DNA of 64,000 nucleotides from Pleomorphomonas sp. PLEO (GTDB lineage: Bacteria; Pseudomonadota; Alphaproteobacteria; Rhizobiales; Pleomorphomonadaceae). The position numbers were made by a program, and so were the translations under genes. The stretch lies in assembly GCF_041320595.1 (NCBI RefSeq), contig NZ_CP166625.1, positions 1,809,501 to 1,873,500 on the forward strand, given 5' to 3'. Numbering within the stretch: the first letter of the stretch is position 1; every line of letters begins with the position of its first letter. This document shows, piece after piece, positions 41,778-49,526 of this stretch. The notes under the pieces are model-generated. The model searched no databases and was not told where the DNA came from. It worked only from the letters and a program-made list of their open reading frames with translations.

Positions 41778-42293
41778 ATGACCCGTTTGTTTCAGCAGCT
41801 GTATAGCTACCACGCCTGGGCCAACAGCGAATTGTTCGACAAGCTCGCCCTGGTAGAGGACGAGCGCCACCGGGACGAACTTCAGGCCATGTTGGCCCTG
41901 ATCAGCCACGCTTATGTGGTGGCGCGCATTTTCGCCGGCCATCTTGAGGGCGTAGCGCATGGCTTTACGTCCGACAATCTTGAGCAACCCCCTGCGCTCG
42001 GCGACCTCCGGGCCGCCGTCGCCGCCACTGACACCTGGTATCTCGACTATGTTCGGCAGGTCTCCCCGGCGGCGCTCGCCGAGGCGGTGGACTTCACCTT
42101 CACCGATGGCGACCAGGGCCGCATGACGCGGGAGGAAATGCTGACGCATGTGGTGCTGCACGCCGGCTATCATCGCGGCGAAGTGGGCCGGCTGCTGCGG
42201 CAGATCTCGGCATCGCTGCCGTGGGATACCTTCGCCGTTTATCTGCATCAGAGCGAGCCGGGACGAAGGGGGCGGGCGGATCGTCACGCTTGA
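41778..42293 (+). CDS. DinB-family protein
   Basis: A 171-residue four-helix-bundle DinB/YfiT-like protein. Likely metal ligands are the His in ISHAYVVARIFAGHLEG and the late HVVLHAGYHRGEVGRLLRQI (about residues 127-146). The start MTRLFQQLYSYHAWANSELF is typical. Such enzymes include metal-dependent thiol transferases. The ATG has GGGAGG eleven bases upstream. It is divergent from the TetR gene, with a RIME-like repeat between them. Exact activity unknown. Confidence 0.85.
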   Translation: MTRLFQQLYSYHAWANSELFDKLALVEDERHRDELQAMLALISHAYVVARIFAGHLEGVAHGFTSDNLEQPPALGDLRAAVAATDTWYLDYVRQVSPAALAEAVDFTFTDGDQGRMTREEMLTHVVLHAGYHRGEVGRLLRQISASLPWDTFAVYLHQSEPGRRGRADRHA

Positions 42294-42437
42294 GAAAGAT
42301 TTGGCCGATATTGCTCAGGGAGAGGCCCTACCTTCTGGCGCTTGGCGCAACGCCAAGATATGCCACGACATAAGACAACACACACCATACGATACGGACT
42401 CGCCTCCAGCGCCATCACGTGGAAGGACGTTGTAGAT

Positions 42438-42866
42438 ATGGATAAGGAAACTGCCCGCATTGCAACGACTGGCAGATGCTTATGTGGTGTAATCCGTTTC
42501 GAAATATTCGGCGAGATTGAAGCCGCTGCGTATTGTCACTGTTCGGATTGCCGAAGATGCACCGGAAGCGCCTTCGGGGTCAGCATTCCTGTGCTGCAAA
42601 CCAATTTCAAACTCGTATCTGGTGGCCCCAAATCCTTCACGAAAACGGCAGATAGCGGCAACGAACTCACAAGGCACTTCTGCCCGGAGTGCGGTTCGCC
42701 ATTGTTTACTTCCTCGCCTCGGCATCCAGACCGAGTCTATGTTAAAGCCGGTGTCTTGGATGACCCTGCTGTTGTCGAGCCGGCCTATCAAAGTTGGGTA
42801 AGTTCATCGGTAAGCTGGGCAAACATTCCGCCAAGCCTGCGCGGCTATGAAAAGGGCAGACGATAA
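42438..42866 (+). CDS. GFA/CENP-V-type zinc protein
   Basis: A 142-residue protein of the glutathione-dependent formaldehyde-activating (GFA) family. The zinc ligands are in order: CLCG (CxC, residues 14-16), YCHCSDCRRCTGSAFG (33-48) and HFCPECGSPLF. The family includes glutathione-formaldehyde-binding proteins and many of unknown role. An upstream open frame has no SD; ATG 42438 has GGAAGGA 11 bases before it. It stands alone between DinB and the convergent glycosidase-like gene. Confidence 0.87.
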   Translation: MDKETARIATTGRCLCGVIRFEIFGEIEAAAYCHCSDCRRCTGSAFGVSIPVLQTNFKLVSGGPKSFTKTADSGNELTRHFCPECGSPLFTSSPRHPDRVYVKAGVLDDPAVVEPAYQSWVSSSVSWANIPPSLRGYEKGRR

Positions 42867-42903
42867 AGCTCGGTGAACGAACCTCTCACACAGCCTGCCC
42901 GCG

Positions 42904-43872
42904 CTATGGCGCTTTTCCGAGCCAAGGCGTCGCCGGGCTCCAGAAAATGATGTTGGCGCCCAGGTAATCGGTGGCGAACTGCTCGAATTCGTCGCGGGTG
43001 AATGGCTTGCCGGTCTTGGCGTTCTTGTAGGTCAGGGTCGGTTCCTGAATGGCCATCGCAATCAGCGGCAGCTTGCCAGCGTATTGATGGAAGAAGGGGT
43101 AGGCGTTTTTCATCTGTCCCTTGCGGTAGGGGATGACATCGGGCCCACCCAGGCCGACGCCGTTCTTCTCGGCGTATTGGAACAGCCGCTCCATGTAGCG
43201 GTGGTCGTTGTTCCATTCGCAGGGCCAGAAGTTCACATACTGAACGACATGGGATGTCTTGAACGCCTGCCGCGCGACGGCGAGGTTTTCCAGCTCGGCG
43301 TTAAAGTAAGCGTCGCAGCTGAACCCGGTTCGATCGCCTTTCATGTCGATGTCGATGGCGGTCTCCGGCAGGTTCACGCCATAGACCTTGCCGTCGAATT
43401 GCTCGGCCAGCGCCCGCAGAAGGCCCTGGTAGCGATCGCGCAGGCGCGGGTTCCACTGCGTGGCGACCCACCCGGCGCCCACCGGCTGGCCTTCGCCGGC
43501 GTTGTCCACCTGGGCGACGAGGCCGCCGCCGTAGTCCGGCGCGATCAGATAATCGGGAATATTGCGCGCCTTGGGCGAGAAGAACCGGTCCTGGATCTGG
43601 ATGAACAGCTTCTTGTTGACGCCGTCCACGATGGCGAGGTCGTGCTGGATCTGAGAGAAGTCGTAGACGCCACGGCTCGGCTCGAGAGCTTTCCAGTTAT
43701 AGACGACCTGCACCCCCTCGATATCGGGCCGGGCCAGCAGGCCGGTCAGCTCCTCCACGCTCTGCGATGAGGCAAAGAGGAAATTCGATGGGCGCGCGGC
43801 CTGTTCGGCTTTTACCGGGCCGACAGCGGCGAGGGAGACGGCCAGCACGCGCAGGAGCTTCACGATTTTCAT
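42904..43872 (-). CDS. Secreted glycosidase-like TIM-barrel protein
   Basis: A 322-residue exported protein. A signal peptide MKIVKLLRVLAVSLAAVGPVKA is followed by a domain with a GH-like (beta/alpha)8 pattern: EGVQVVYNWKALEPSRGVYD, KLFIQIQDRFF, YGVNLPETAIDID, HVVQYVNFWPCEW, and late LIAMAIQEPTLTY. The Glu residues in LPETA and IQEP are at sites where acid/base and nucleophile would lie, but family and substrate are uncertain. It converges on the GFA gene. A periplasmic or extracellular location is expected. Confidence 0.7.
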   Translation of the reverse strand: MKIVKLLRVLAVSLAAVGPVKAEQAARPSNFLFASSQSVEELTGLLARPDIEGVQVVYNWKALEPSRGVYDFSQIQHDLAIVDGVNKKLFIQIQDRFFSPKARNIPDYLIAPDYGGGLVAQVDNAGEGQPVGAGWVATQWNPRLRDRYQGLLRALAEQFDGKVYGVNLPETAIDIDMKGDRTGFSCDAYFNAELENLAVARQAFKTSHVVQYVNFWPCEWNNDHRYMERLFQYAEKNGVGLGGPDVIPYRKGQMKNAYPFFHQYAGKLPLIAMAIQEPTLTYKNAKTGKPFTRDEFEQFATDYLGANIIFWSPATPWLGKAP

Positions 43873-44027
43873 TTGTCCGGCCTGTTATCAGGTGCTTGGT
43901 CGCAGAGAGGCGATGGGGCCGCCGTGTGGTCGCCTCGTTTCGCCGCTCCCTCTTTCATGGACGGATGAGGCAGATCTAGGGCGCCTCGCCCGGAGCAGGG
44001 TGCTTGCGGCGGCGGTAGTGGAAGCGG

Positions 44028-44744
44028 TTAGGGTGCCCTATATCGGCCGATCGCTCCATCCTGCCCGAGGTCCCCCGCCTGCGCGGAGGATGACAGTATT
44101 ATATATATGAAACAAAGCGATATAGGTTTCCGTGCCTTCTCATAAGGTGTCCTCCGCCCCATAGGTGTCCTCCTTCCTATAGGTTGTCCTCCTCTGCGAA
44201 GGCAGAGGATCTCAGGCCGAAAAGGGCGAGGGGGAACTATAGGGCGCCTGGCGAAGTGTGGGCTCTTGGTAGGCCATCCGGTATGCCGCAACCCGTGCAA
44301 GAATTGCACGAGTTCCACCCCGCGTCGAGAAAACGCAGATGCGATGGCCTTGAGGTCAGGGCCTTTGCGCGCGTACTGAACGAGGACGCCGGTGGCCCAG
44401 CGGCGGAACAGGGTGGCCTGGGTTGAGGATACCCGGTAGCCGACGGAGATCACCATATCGAGGCTGTAGAGTGTGACCGGCTTTGCCGAACCAGCAATTT
44501 GCACTTTTTGCAAATTGCTCCCCTCGTCGAGTTCTCCTTCCTCGATCACGTTGGCAATGTGTCTGGATATGGTGGACACGTCACGACCAAAAAGCTGGCT
44601 GATCTGCGCCTGCGTCATCCAAAGCGTGTCGCCCTCGAAGCGGACATCGAGCCGCAGCCCCTTTGGCGTGCTGTAGACGAGGAACCGGTCTCCGGTGCTT
44701 TCGTCTTCCACGAGATGTACTGGCTCGTTTTGGTCGTCGCTCAT
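44028..44744 (-). CDS. Truncated RhuM-family protein
   Basis: A 238-residue frame. Residues 1-135 match the RhuM N-terminus: LRLDVRFEGDTLWMTQAQIS, then QLFGRDVSTISRHIANVIEEG, VQIAGSAKPVTLYSLDMVIS, and GYRVSSTQATLFRRWATGVL. RhuM proteins are usually over 300 residues; here similarity ends after KGPDLKAIASAFSRRG. The last 65 residues are read from a REP-like repeat and carry no domain. RhuM is a poorly understood DNA-associated protein of mobile and pathogenicity islands. The product is probably non-functional. Confidence 0.75.
   Translation of the reverse strand: MSDDQNEPVHLVEDESTGDRFLVYSTPKGLRLDVRFEGDTLWMTQAQISQLFGRDVSTISRHIANVIEEGELDEGSNLQKVQIAGSAKPVTLYSLDMVISVGYRVSSTQATLFRRWATGVLVQYARKGPDLKAIASAFSRRGVELVQFLHGLRHTGWPTKSPHFARRPIVPPRPFRPEILCLRRGGQPIGRRTPMGRRTPYEKARKPISLCFIYIILSSSAQAGDLGQDGAIGRYRAP
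44034..44250. repeat. REP-like element with tandem inserts
   Basis: Runs from CCTATATCGGCCGATC to AACTATAGGGCGCC. The outer stem includes GCGGAGGATGACA at 44083-44095. Three tandem CCATAAGGTGTCCTCC-like units lie before the right stem TCCTCTGCGAAGGCAGAGGA. It overlaps the end of the RhuM frame. Confidence 0.78.
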
Positions 44745-44868
44745 GGCACCCAGACTCAGTTGAACGGGGGAGTCTAAACACGGTTGGCGATGAGATCAAA
44801 ACGGAAACACAGTTTGGGGACAAGCCATTTGATCCAGCGCGCCAGATTTCGTCAACCGTGGCGGGGAG

Positions 44869-45092
44869 GCCCTATATCGACCGGGTGCTCCGTTCTGCCC
44901 GAGGTCCCCCGCCTGCGCGGAGGATGACAGTTTTATATATATGAAACAAAGCGGTAGAGGTTCGCACGCTTTCCCGGAAGGCGTCCTCCTCCCCATAAGG
45001 TGTCCTCCGTTCCATAGGTTGTCCTCCTCTGCGAAGGCAGAGGATCTCAGGCCGAAGGGGGGGAGGGGGAAATATAGGGCGCCTAGCGAAGT
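44869..45092. repeat. REP-like element with tandem inserts, duplicate
   Basis: Close copy of the element at 44034-44250: GCGGAGGATGACA at 44917-44929, AT-rich loop, three GTCCTCC units, and right stem TCCTCTGCGAAGGCAGAGGA. It ends TATAGGGCGCC. Confidence 0.78.
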
Positions 45093-45206
45093 GTGGTTCT
45101 TGGTGGGCCATCCGATATGCCGCAACGTGTGCAAGAATTGCACGGGTTCGGCCACGCGTCGAGAAAACTCAGATGCGATGGCCTTGAGGTCGGGGCCTTT
45201 GTGCGC
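45086..45206 (-). pseudogene. RhuM gene fragment
   Basis: About 120 bases closely match 44252-44372 of the truncated RhuM gene (frame KAIASEFSRRVAEPVQFLHT on the minus strand). No upstream RhuM sequence follows. It sits directly behind the duplicate REP-like element, as the other copy does, so repeat and fragment duplicated together. Confidence 0.75.
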
Positions 45207-45208
45207 CG

Positions 45209-45283
45209 CAGGTGGTTTCGCCCCTGAAGTGCGGGCGCTAGGTGGAGAAGGGGTAACCGAAGGTTTCGCGCACTACCACGGCC
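45209..45283 (-). pseudogene. ClC channel gene fragment
   Basis: About 75 bases match 47604-47677 inside the ClC gene, including AGGTGGAGAAGG and CCGAAGGTTTCGCGCAC, with about ten differences. It abuts the RhuM fragment on one side and the hipA 3' end on the other. Confidence 0.7.
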
Positions 45284-45299
45284 ATCCGGATGAGCGGGT

Positions 45300-46550
45300 T
45301 CACATCCCCGTCCCGTTCAGCTTGCGATCCAGCTCGGTAGTCCGCGCCTTTCCAAGGCCGGCGTCGTCAGCCCATCGCGGCCAGCTGGCGATCGCGGCGC
45401 GTACCTCGTCGATAGCCCGCAGGGCGTCGCGCTCGGGGATCGAGGCCTCTTTTGCCACCGCGAGCAGATGGTCCCGGCCTGGATGGCGTCCTTCGCCGGC
45501 AATCGCCGCGCTATGTTCGCCCGCCGGCCCATCCGAATAGGTGAGGTCGTAGGCCGGGGCGAGGGTCCATTGGCCATCGGCGCCCATCAGGAAGGCCTGG
45601 TTCTTGGCGTGGTCATCGCGGTTGTGCGCCAGCACGTTGAACGTCATGTGGCGGAACATGCGCGCCACGTCCTGGCTGTTGCGCGTCAGCACGGCGGTCA
45701 GCTTGTGAAGGGCGCCATAATCAAGCGATGCCTCGCGGTGGCTGGCGTTGAGCAGGCCGCTCGCGGTGTGCATGTGAAGGCGGCCGTTCGCCTGTCGGTC
45801 GAACCGTTTCGTCGCGAAGAGGCGATGCCCTCTGGCAGTTTTGATGACAGAGGTTTCGGCCATCTCCAGTCCGGCGGCGCGCGCCATCAGGGCGTAGGCA
45901 TGCTCCTCGGCGCCGATGTCCTCCCGGTCGCCGATGGCGCGCCCCTTGACCAGCCATGGCTCGAACCCCGAGGGCATGCCAAGGCCGTAGTCGAGACGGA
46001 ACGATTGCTTGCGGCCGTCGAGGCCGATCATGATCTTCGGTCTGGCACCCGCCGAGCCGCCCTCAGCCGCCTGCAAGGCGTCGATCTCGGCGGTATCCAT
46101 CTCACCCTGGACACGATCCACCTGCTCGACGAACCAGTCGAGATCGTCCTGTCCTTGTTCCCCGCTCGGCAGCTCGGGCACGAAGACCAACGCGCCCATG
46201 CCGTTGCCACCAACCGCCGACAGGCGATCGATCGGGCTTACGTCGCCTGACTTCGCGCCGATCTTTTCAAGGCGCCGATCAAGCAGCAATCTGCCCCAGC
46301 CGTCGGGAACGCTGTCGTTGAAAAGGCCATGCAGCCCCTCGAACTCCCGTGGGACAGGGCTGGCGGCGGACAGCCCGGCCCTGACGGGCAGGCGGAACGG
46401 CGACACCGGCAGCGGGGCGGCGATAAAGCCCGGCGCATATTCGAAATAGGCCCGCCTCTCCTCCGCGCTCCACGCCAGCGTTCCCAGCTCGCGCTCTGTG
46501 CCCTCAAGGTTAAGCAGGACCTGCATTTTCTTGATGGGGACGAACTTCAT
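45300..46550 (-). CDS. hipA: HipA-family serine/threonine kinase toxin
   Basis: A 416-residue type II toxin. HipA kinases phosphorylate targets such as glutamyl-tRNA synthetase and arrest growth. The N-subdomain 1 GTLAWSAEERRAYFEYAPGF, LFNDSVPDGWGRLLLDRRLE, the Gly-rich loop region (AEGGSAGARPKIMIG), the conserved WLVKGR and the catalytic HNRDDHAKNQAFL loop with following APAYDLTYSD (DxT metal site) are all present. It overlaps hipB by four bases (ATGA), the usual hipBA order. The promoter lies before hipB. Confidence 0.9.
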   Translation of the reverse strand: MKFVPIKKMQVLLNLEGTERELGTLAWSAEERRAYFEYAPGFIAAPLPVSPFRLPVRAGLSAASPVPREFEGLHGLFNDSVPDGWGRLLLDRRLEKIGAKSGDVSPIDRLSAVGGNGMGALVFVPELPSGEQGQDDLDWFVEQVDRVQGEMDTAEIDALQAAEGGSAGARPKIMIGLDGRKQSFRLDYGLGMPSGFEPWLVKGRAIGDREDIGAEEHAYALMARAAGLEMAETSVIKTARGHRLFATKRFDRQANGRLHMHTASGLLNASHREASLDYGALHKLTAVLTRNSQDVARMFRHMTFNVLAHNRDDHAKNQAFLMGADGQWTLAPAYDLTYSDGPAGEHSAAIAGEGRHPGRDHLLAVAKEASIPERDALRAIDEVRAAIASWPRWADDAGLGKARTTELDRKLNGTGM

Positions 46551-46858
46551 TTGCTGCGCGCCCTCCGCCGCACCGGGCGGCCCACGACGTCGTCCAGCGT
46601 CTTCACCGGACGCGGCGGAAACAAGGCCTCGAATTCCGCTTCCGCCTCCAGGGCGAAGGCGATCTTCACGACCGCTTCGAACGATGCCTTGCCCGTTTCC
46701 TCAAACAGCCGGAGCGAGCCGTAGGACACACCGGAGCGCGACGCCAGCTCGCGCTGCGTCAGGTCGAGGTCGAGCCGCCGGCGCTTCATGCGCGCCGCGA
46801 CGCCGTTGAGGATCTCTGCCGGCGAGGTGAGTTTAAGTGCGAACATGGTAGCGTTCAT
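46547..46858 (-). CDS. hipB: HipB-like HTH antitoxin
   Basis: A 103-residue antitoxin with an XRE-type HTH: MKRRRLDLDLTQRELASRSG, then VSYGSLRLFEETGKASFEAV (residues 24-63). HipB binds HipA and represses the hipBA promoter. ATG 46858 and ATG 46846 are both possible; neither has a good SD and the predicted transcript leader is very short. Overlaps hipA by four bases. Confidence 0.85.
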   Translation of the reverse strand: MNATMFALKLTSPAEILNGVAARMKRRRLDLDLTQRELASRSGVSYGSLRLFEETGKASFEAVVKIAFALEAEAEFEALFPPRPVKTLDDVVGRPVRRRARSK

Positions 46859-46881
46859 TTATGAATTTGAGGATTAGTGAT

Positions 46882-46910
46882 AAAATAATAGCATTTAGGA
46901 GGGGTGTCAA
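46882..46910 (-). promoter_or_regulatory. hipBA promoter
   Basis: On the minus strand, a consensus -35 TTGACA (46910-46905) and -10 TATTTT (46887-46882) with a 17-base spacer. Transcription would start near 46875, about 17 bases before ATG 46858. The HipB operator probably overlaps. Confidence 0.72.
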
Positions 46911-46927
46911 TGCGGGCGGATGGTGGC

Positions 46928-47123
46928 GCTCTATATGGGCCGATGACTCCATCCTGCCTGAGGTCCCCGCCTCCGCGAGGATGAGAGTATTATATATAGG
47001 AAACAAAACGGTAGAGGTTCGCGCGCCTTCCCATAAGGTTTCCTCCTCCCCATAGGTTGTCCTCCTCTGCGAAGGCAGAGGATCTCAGGCCGAAAAGGGC
47101 GAGGGGGAACTATAGGGCGCCTC
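46928..47123. repeat. REP-like element with two tandem inserts
   Basis: CTCTATATGGGCCGATG at the left, two GTCCTCC/TTCCTCC units in the loop, right stem TCCTCTGCGAAGGCAGAGGA, and TATAGGGCGCC at the right. The left inner stem has partly decayed (TCCCCGCCTCCGCGAGGA). Confidence 0.75.
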
Positions 47124-47160
47124 ATGGGGGTGAAGGCCATTTAGGTTGCGCTACCCAACC

Positions 47161-48930
47161 TCACCCTTCCCCCATCAGATCCCGTCTGGCCTTGTCCAGC
47201 TCCTCCGCGTATCTCCGCATCAGATACTGCTCGGTCAGCAGCCCGATCACCCGCCTGGTCTGGAGGCTGTCGACGACGGCGAGTTCCTCAGCTTTGGCGG
47301 TGTCGAACAGTTCGGCGGCTTCCGAGACGTTCATGGCGGGGGTGAGCATGGCGTCGCGGTGGCGGAGGAGGGGGGCGATTTCGCCTCGGGCTTCGGTGGC
47401 GCCGGCGGCGTAGGCGTCGGCCACCACCATGATGCCGGCGTAGGCTCCGTTGCCGTCGATGGCGATGGCGCGCTGGGTGGAGCCGAGCGGGAAGATGGAG
47501 CGGAAGGCGTCGAGGGTGAGGGTTGCCGAGACGGTGCGCAGGTCGGAGCGCATCATTCTGGAGACGGTGAGCGAGCGCATGCGGCCGACGTCGTGGGCGC
47601 TGCGGATGGTTTCGCCGCGCAAGTGCAGGCGCCAGGTGGAGAAGGAGTAGCCGAAGGTTTCGCGCACCACCACGGCCGAGACGATGGAGGCGGCGAGCAC
47701 GGCGCCGGTGATGGAGAGGTCGCGGGTGGTTTCCAGCGCCAGGAAGGCCATGGTCATCGGGCCGCCGACCACGCCGACGGCCAGCGCCGACATGCCGACC
47801 ACCGAGGACAGAAGCGGCGACAGGTGCGGCAGGATGCCTGAGGCGACCAGCAATAGCGCGTAGGCCTTGCCGAACAGGGCGCCGAGATAGAGCGAAGCGA
47901 AGAACAGGCCGCCGCGAAAGCCGGAGCCGAGCGACAGCGCCGAGGCCAGCGCCTTCAGCGCGAACAGGGTGAGCAGCATCTGCCAACCGGCGTCGGACTG
48001 GAGATCGACGTGCAGCGCGCCGTGGCCCGACGACAGGACGTGCGGCGTCATCAGCGCCAGGCCGCCGACCAGCGCGCCGCCGATCGCCGGCCGGGCCCAG
48101 CTCGGGATCTTCGCCCAGCGGAAGGCGCGCTCGACGCCGGTGACCAGCTGCATGATGGCGACGGCGAGCAAGCCGCCGATCAGGCCGAGAGCCACGAAAG
48201 GCGCGAGGTCGGAAGCGGTGAGGACCGGGATAGGGCCGACTTCGATGGTGGTTTGCACGGCGCCCAGCCAGCCGGCCGTCAGGCTGGCGGCCAGGGATGC
48301 GGCCAGTACCGGGGCGACGAGGGCCACCGAATAGGTGCCGATGATCAGCTCGAAGCCATAGAAGGCGCCGGTGATCGGCGCGTCGAAGGCGGCGGATATG
48401 GCGCCGGCGGCGGCGCAGCCGACCAGGGTGCGGATGTCGCGGCGGCGCAGGCGTATGGCCTCGGCGATGGCCGATGCAAAGGCGGAACTGGCCTGGGTGT
48501 AGCCGGCCTCAAGGCCGACCGAGGCGCCGAAGCCGGAGGAGATCATCGTCTGCACGGCCAGCAGCACGCTTTCGCCGACGTTCATGCGGCCGCCGTGCAG
48601 GGCGTTGGCCTCGATGGGGTCGACCGGCGGGCGGGCAAAGCGGCGGCGTAGCAGCCAGGTGATCAGCGCCAGCACGATGCCGCCCGCCACCGGCACCAGG
48701 GCCAGCGCCGGATGGGACAGGCTCGGCTGCTGGCTGAGCCTTTCGCCCGACGGCAGCAGGAACAGCCATTGATGGGCCGCGTTGGTGATCCAGCTCATGG
48801 TGGTGACGACGAGCCCGGCCAGGCAGCCGACCAGCGTGGCGATCGCCAACAGGCCCAGCTCGCGATAGCGGCGCAGCCGGATGAGGGCGCGGAAGCCGGC
48901 GAAGGTGAGGGTGGAGACGACGTTACGCAA
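47161..48930 (-). CDS. ClC-type chloride channel/antiporter with CBS domains
   Basis: A 589-residue membrane protein. About ten to eleven TM helices form the ClC fold: SSGFGASVGLEAGYTQASSA (helix D-F region with the gating Glu), SAAFDAPITGAFYGFELIIG, LGSGFRGGLFFASLYLGALF and VGVVGGPMTMAFLALETTRD. The C-terminal part (about 435-585) is a CBS pair (SVSRMMRSDLRTVSATLTLD-like, from TVSRMMRSDLRTVS). The usual GREGP is GLEAG here, and the Ser/Tyr anion-site residues are not typical, so ion selectivity is uncertain. A fragment of the gene is duplicated at 45209-45283. Confidence 0.85.
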   Translation of the reverse strand: MRNVVSTLTFAGFRALIRLRRYRELGLLAIATLVGCLAGLVVTTMSWITNAAHQWLFLLPSGERLSQQPSLSHPALALVPVAGGIVLALITWLLRRRFARPPVDPIEANALHGGRMNVGESVLLAVQTMISSGFGASVGLEAGYTQASSAFASAIAEAIRLRRRDIRTLVGCAAAGAISAAFDAPITGAFYGFELIIGTYSVALVAPVLAASLAASLTAGWLGAVQTTIEVGPIPVLTASDLAPFVALGLIGGLLAVAIMQLVTGVERAFRWAKIPSWARPAIGGALVGGLALMTPHVLSSGHGALHVDLQSDAGWQMLLTLFALKALASALSLGSGFRGGLFFASLYLGALFGKAYALLLVASGILPHLSPLLSSVVGMSALAVGVVGGPMTMAFLALETTRDLSITGAVLAASIVSAVVVRETFGYSFSTWRLHLRGETIRSAHDVGRMRSLTVSRMMRSDLRTVSATLTLDAFRSIFPLGSTQRAIAIDGNGAYAGIMVVADAYAAGATEARGEIAPLLRHRDAMLTPAMNVSEAAELFDTAKAEELAVVDSLQTRRVIGLLTEQYLMRRYAEELDKARRDLMGEG

Positions 48931-49526
48931 GGAACTGACCGGACGGTTGATGGCAGGCGGTTATTTGCCCACCTTACCCCGACTTTGGTAGCAAATGGAA
49001 TGTCCCGGCGGCAGGACGGGGGTGGGCTTGCCCAAGGGCGCTGTTCACTGAAACGAGGTGTTAGCCGGCGGTAAGCTGCAAATGGCTTGTTAAATTTAAC
49101 GATAGTTTTCGCTGTCAACTTTTCCAATATCGATGGTTTCCCTCGATAGTTTCTCCGGCAAAGGGGCTGGGGTGTCGATGGATTTGGCGCTGACCTCCCC
49201 TCATGAAAATTCGAAACGTTACCGTGACTTTTGCCTCGGTTTGCCGATTTCGCGGGGCATTAACAGTGTGGCTGGCCGTCAATTCTAGATTGGAACGGCT
49301 CAAAACATAATAAAAGCTGTCGCGCACCCAAGTTTTATTTGCTCTCCCGCAGGTTGCGCTCCCTGTATTGGGGTAACCGCCAATCGTTGTATTTTCTATT
49401 TTCCGAAATTATTTTCGCGTTCGGCAATTAGGAAAACGGAATAGGTCTGCGATTACCTCCGCTTTTACCTTAATGAACTGTTCAATATTTGTCCCTTACC
49501 CTGTTAAGTGAAATATGGAGGGCAAG
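48931..49526. other. Long intergenic region upstream of the chemoreceptor
   Basis: About 600 bases between the divergent ClC and chemoreceptor genes, AT-richer than the surroundings between 49080 and 49510. No credible gene, hairpin repeat or known riboswitch is seen. It probably holds promoters for both genes; sequences such as TTGTATTTTCTATTT are not convincing alone. Confidence 0.4.

Noticed and set aside
44300..44320. Palindromic GTGCAAGAATTGCAC beside the RhuM truncation as an operator
   Set aside because: It also lies in the duplicated RhuM coding segment, so coding origin explains it.
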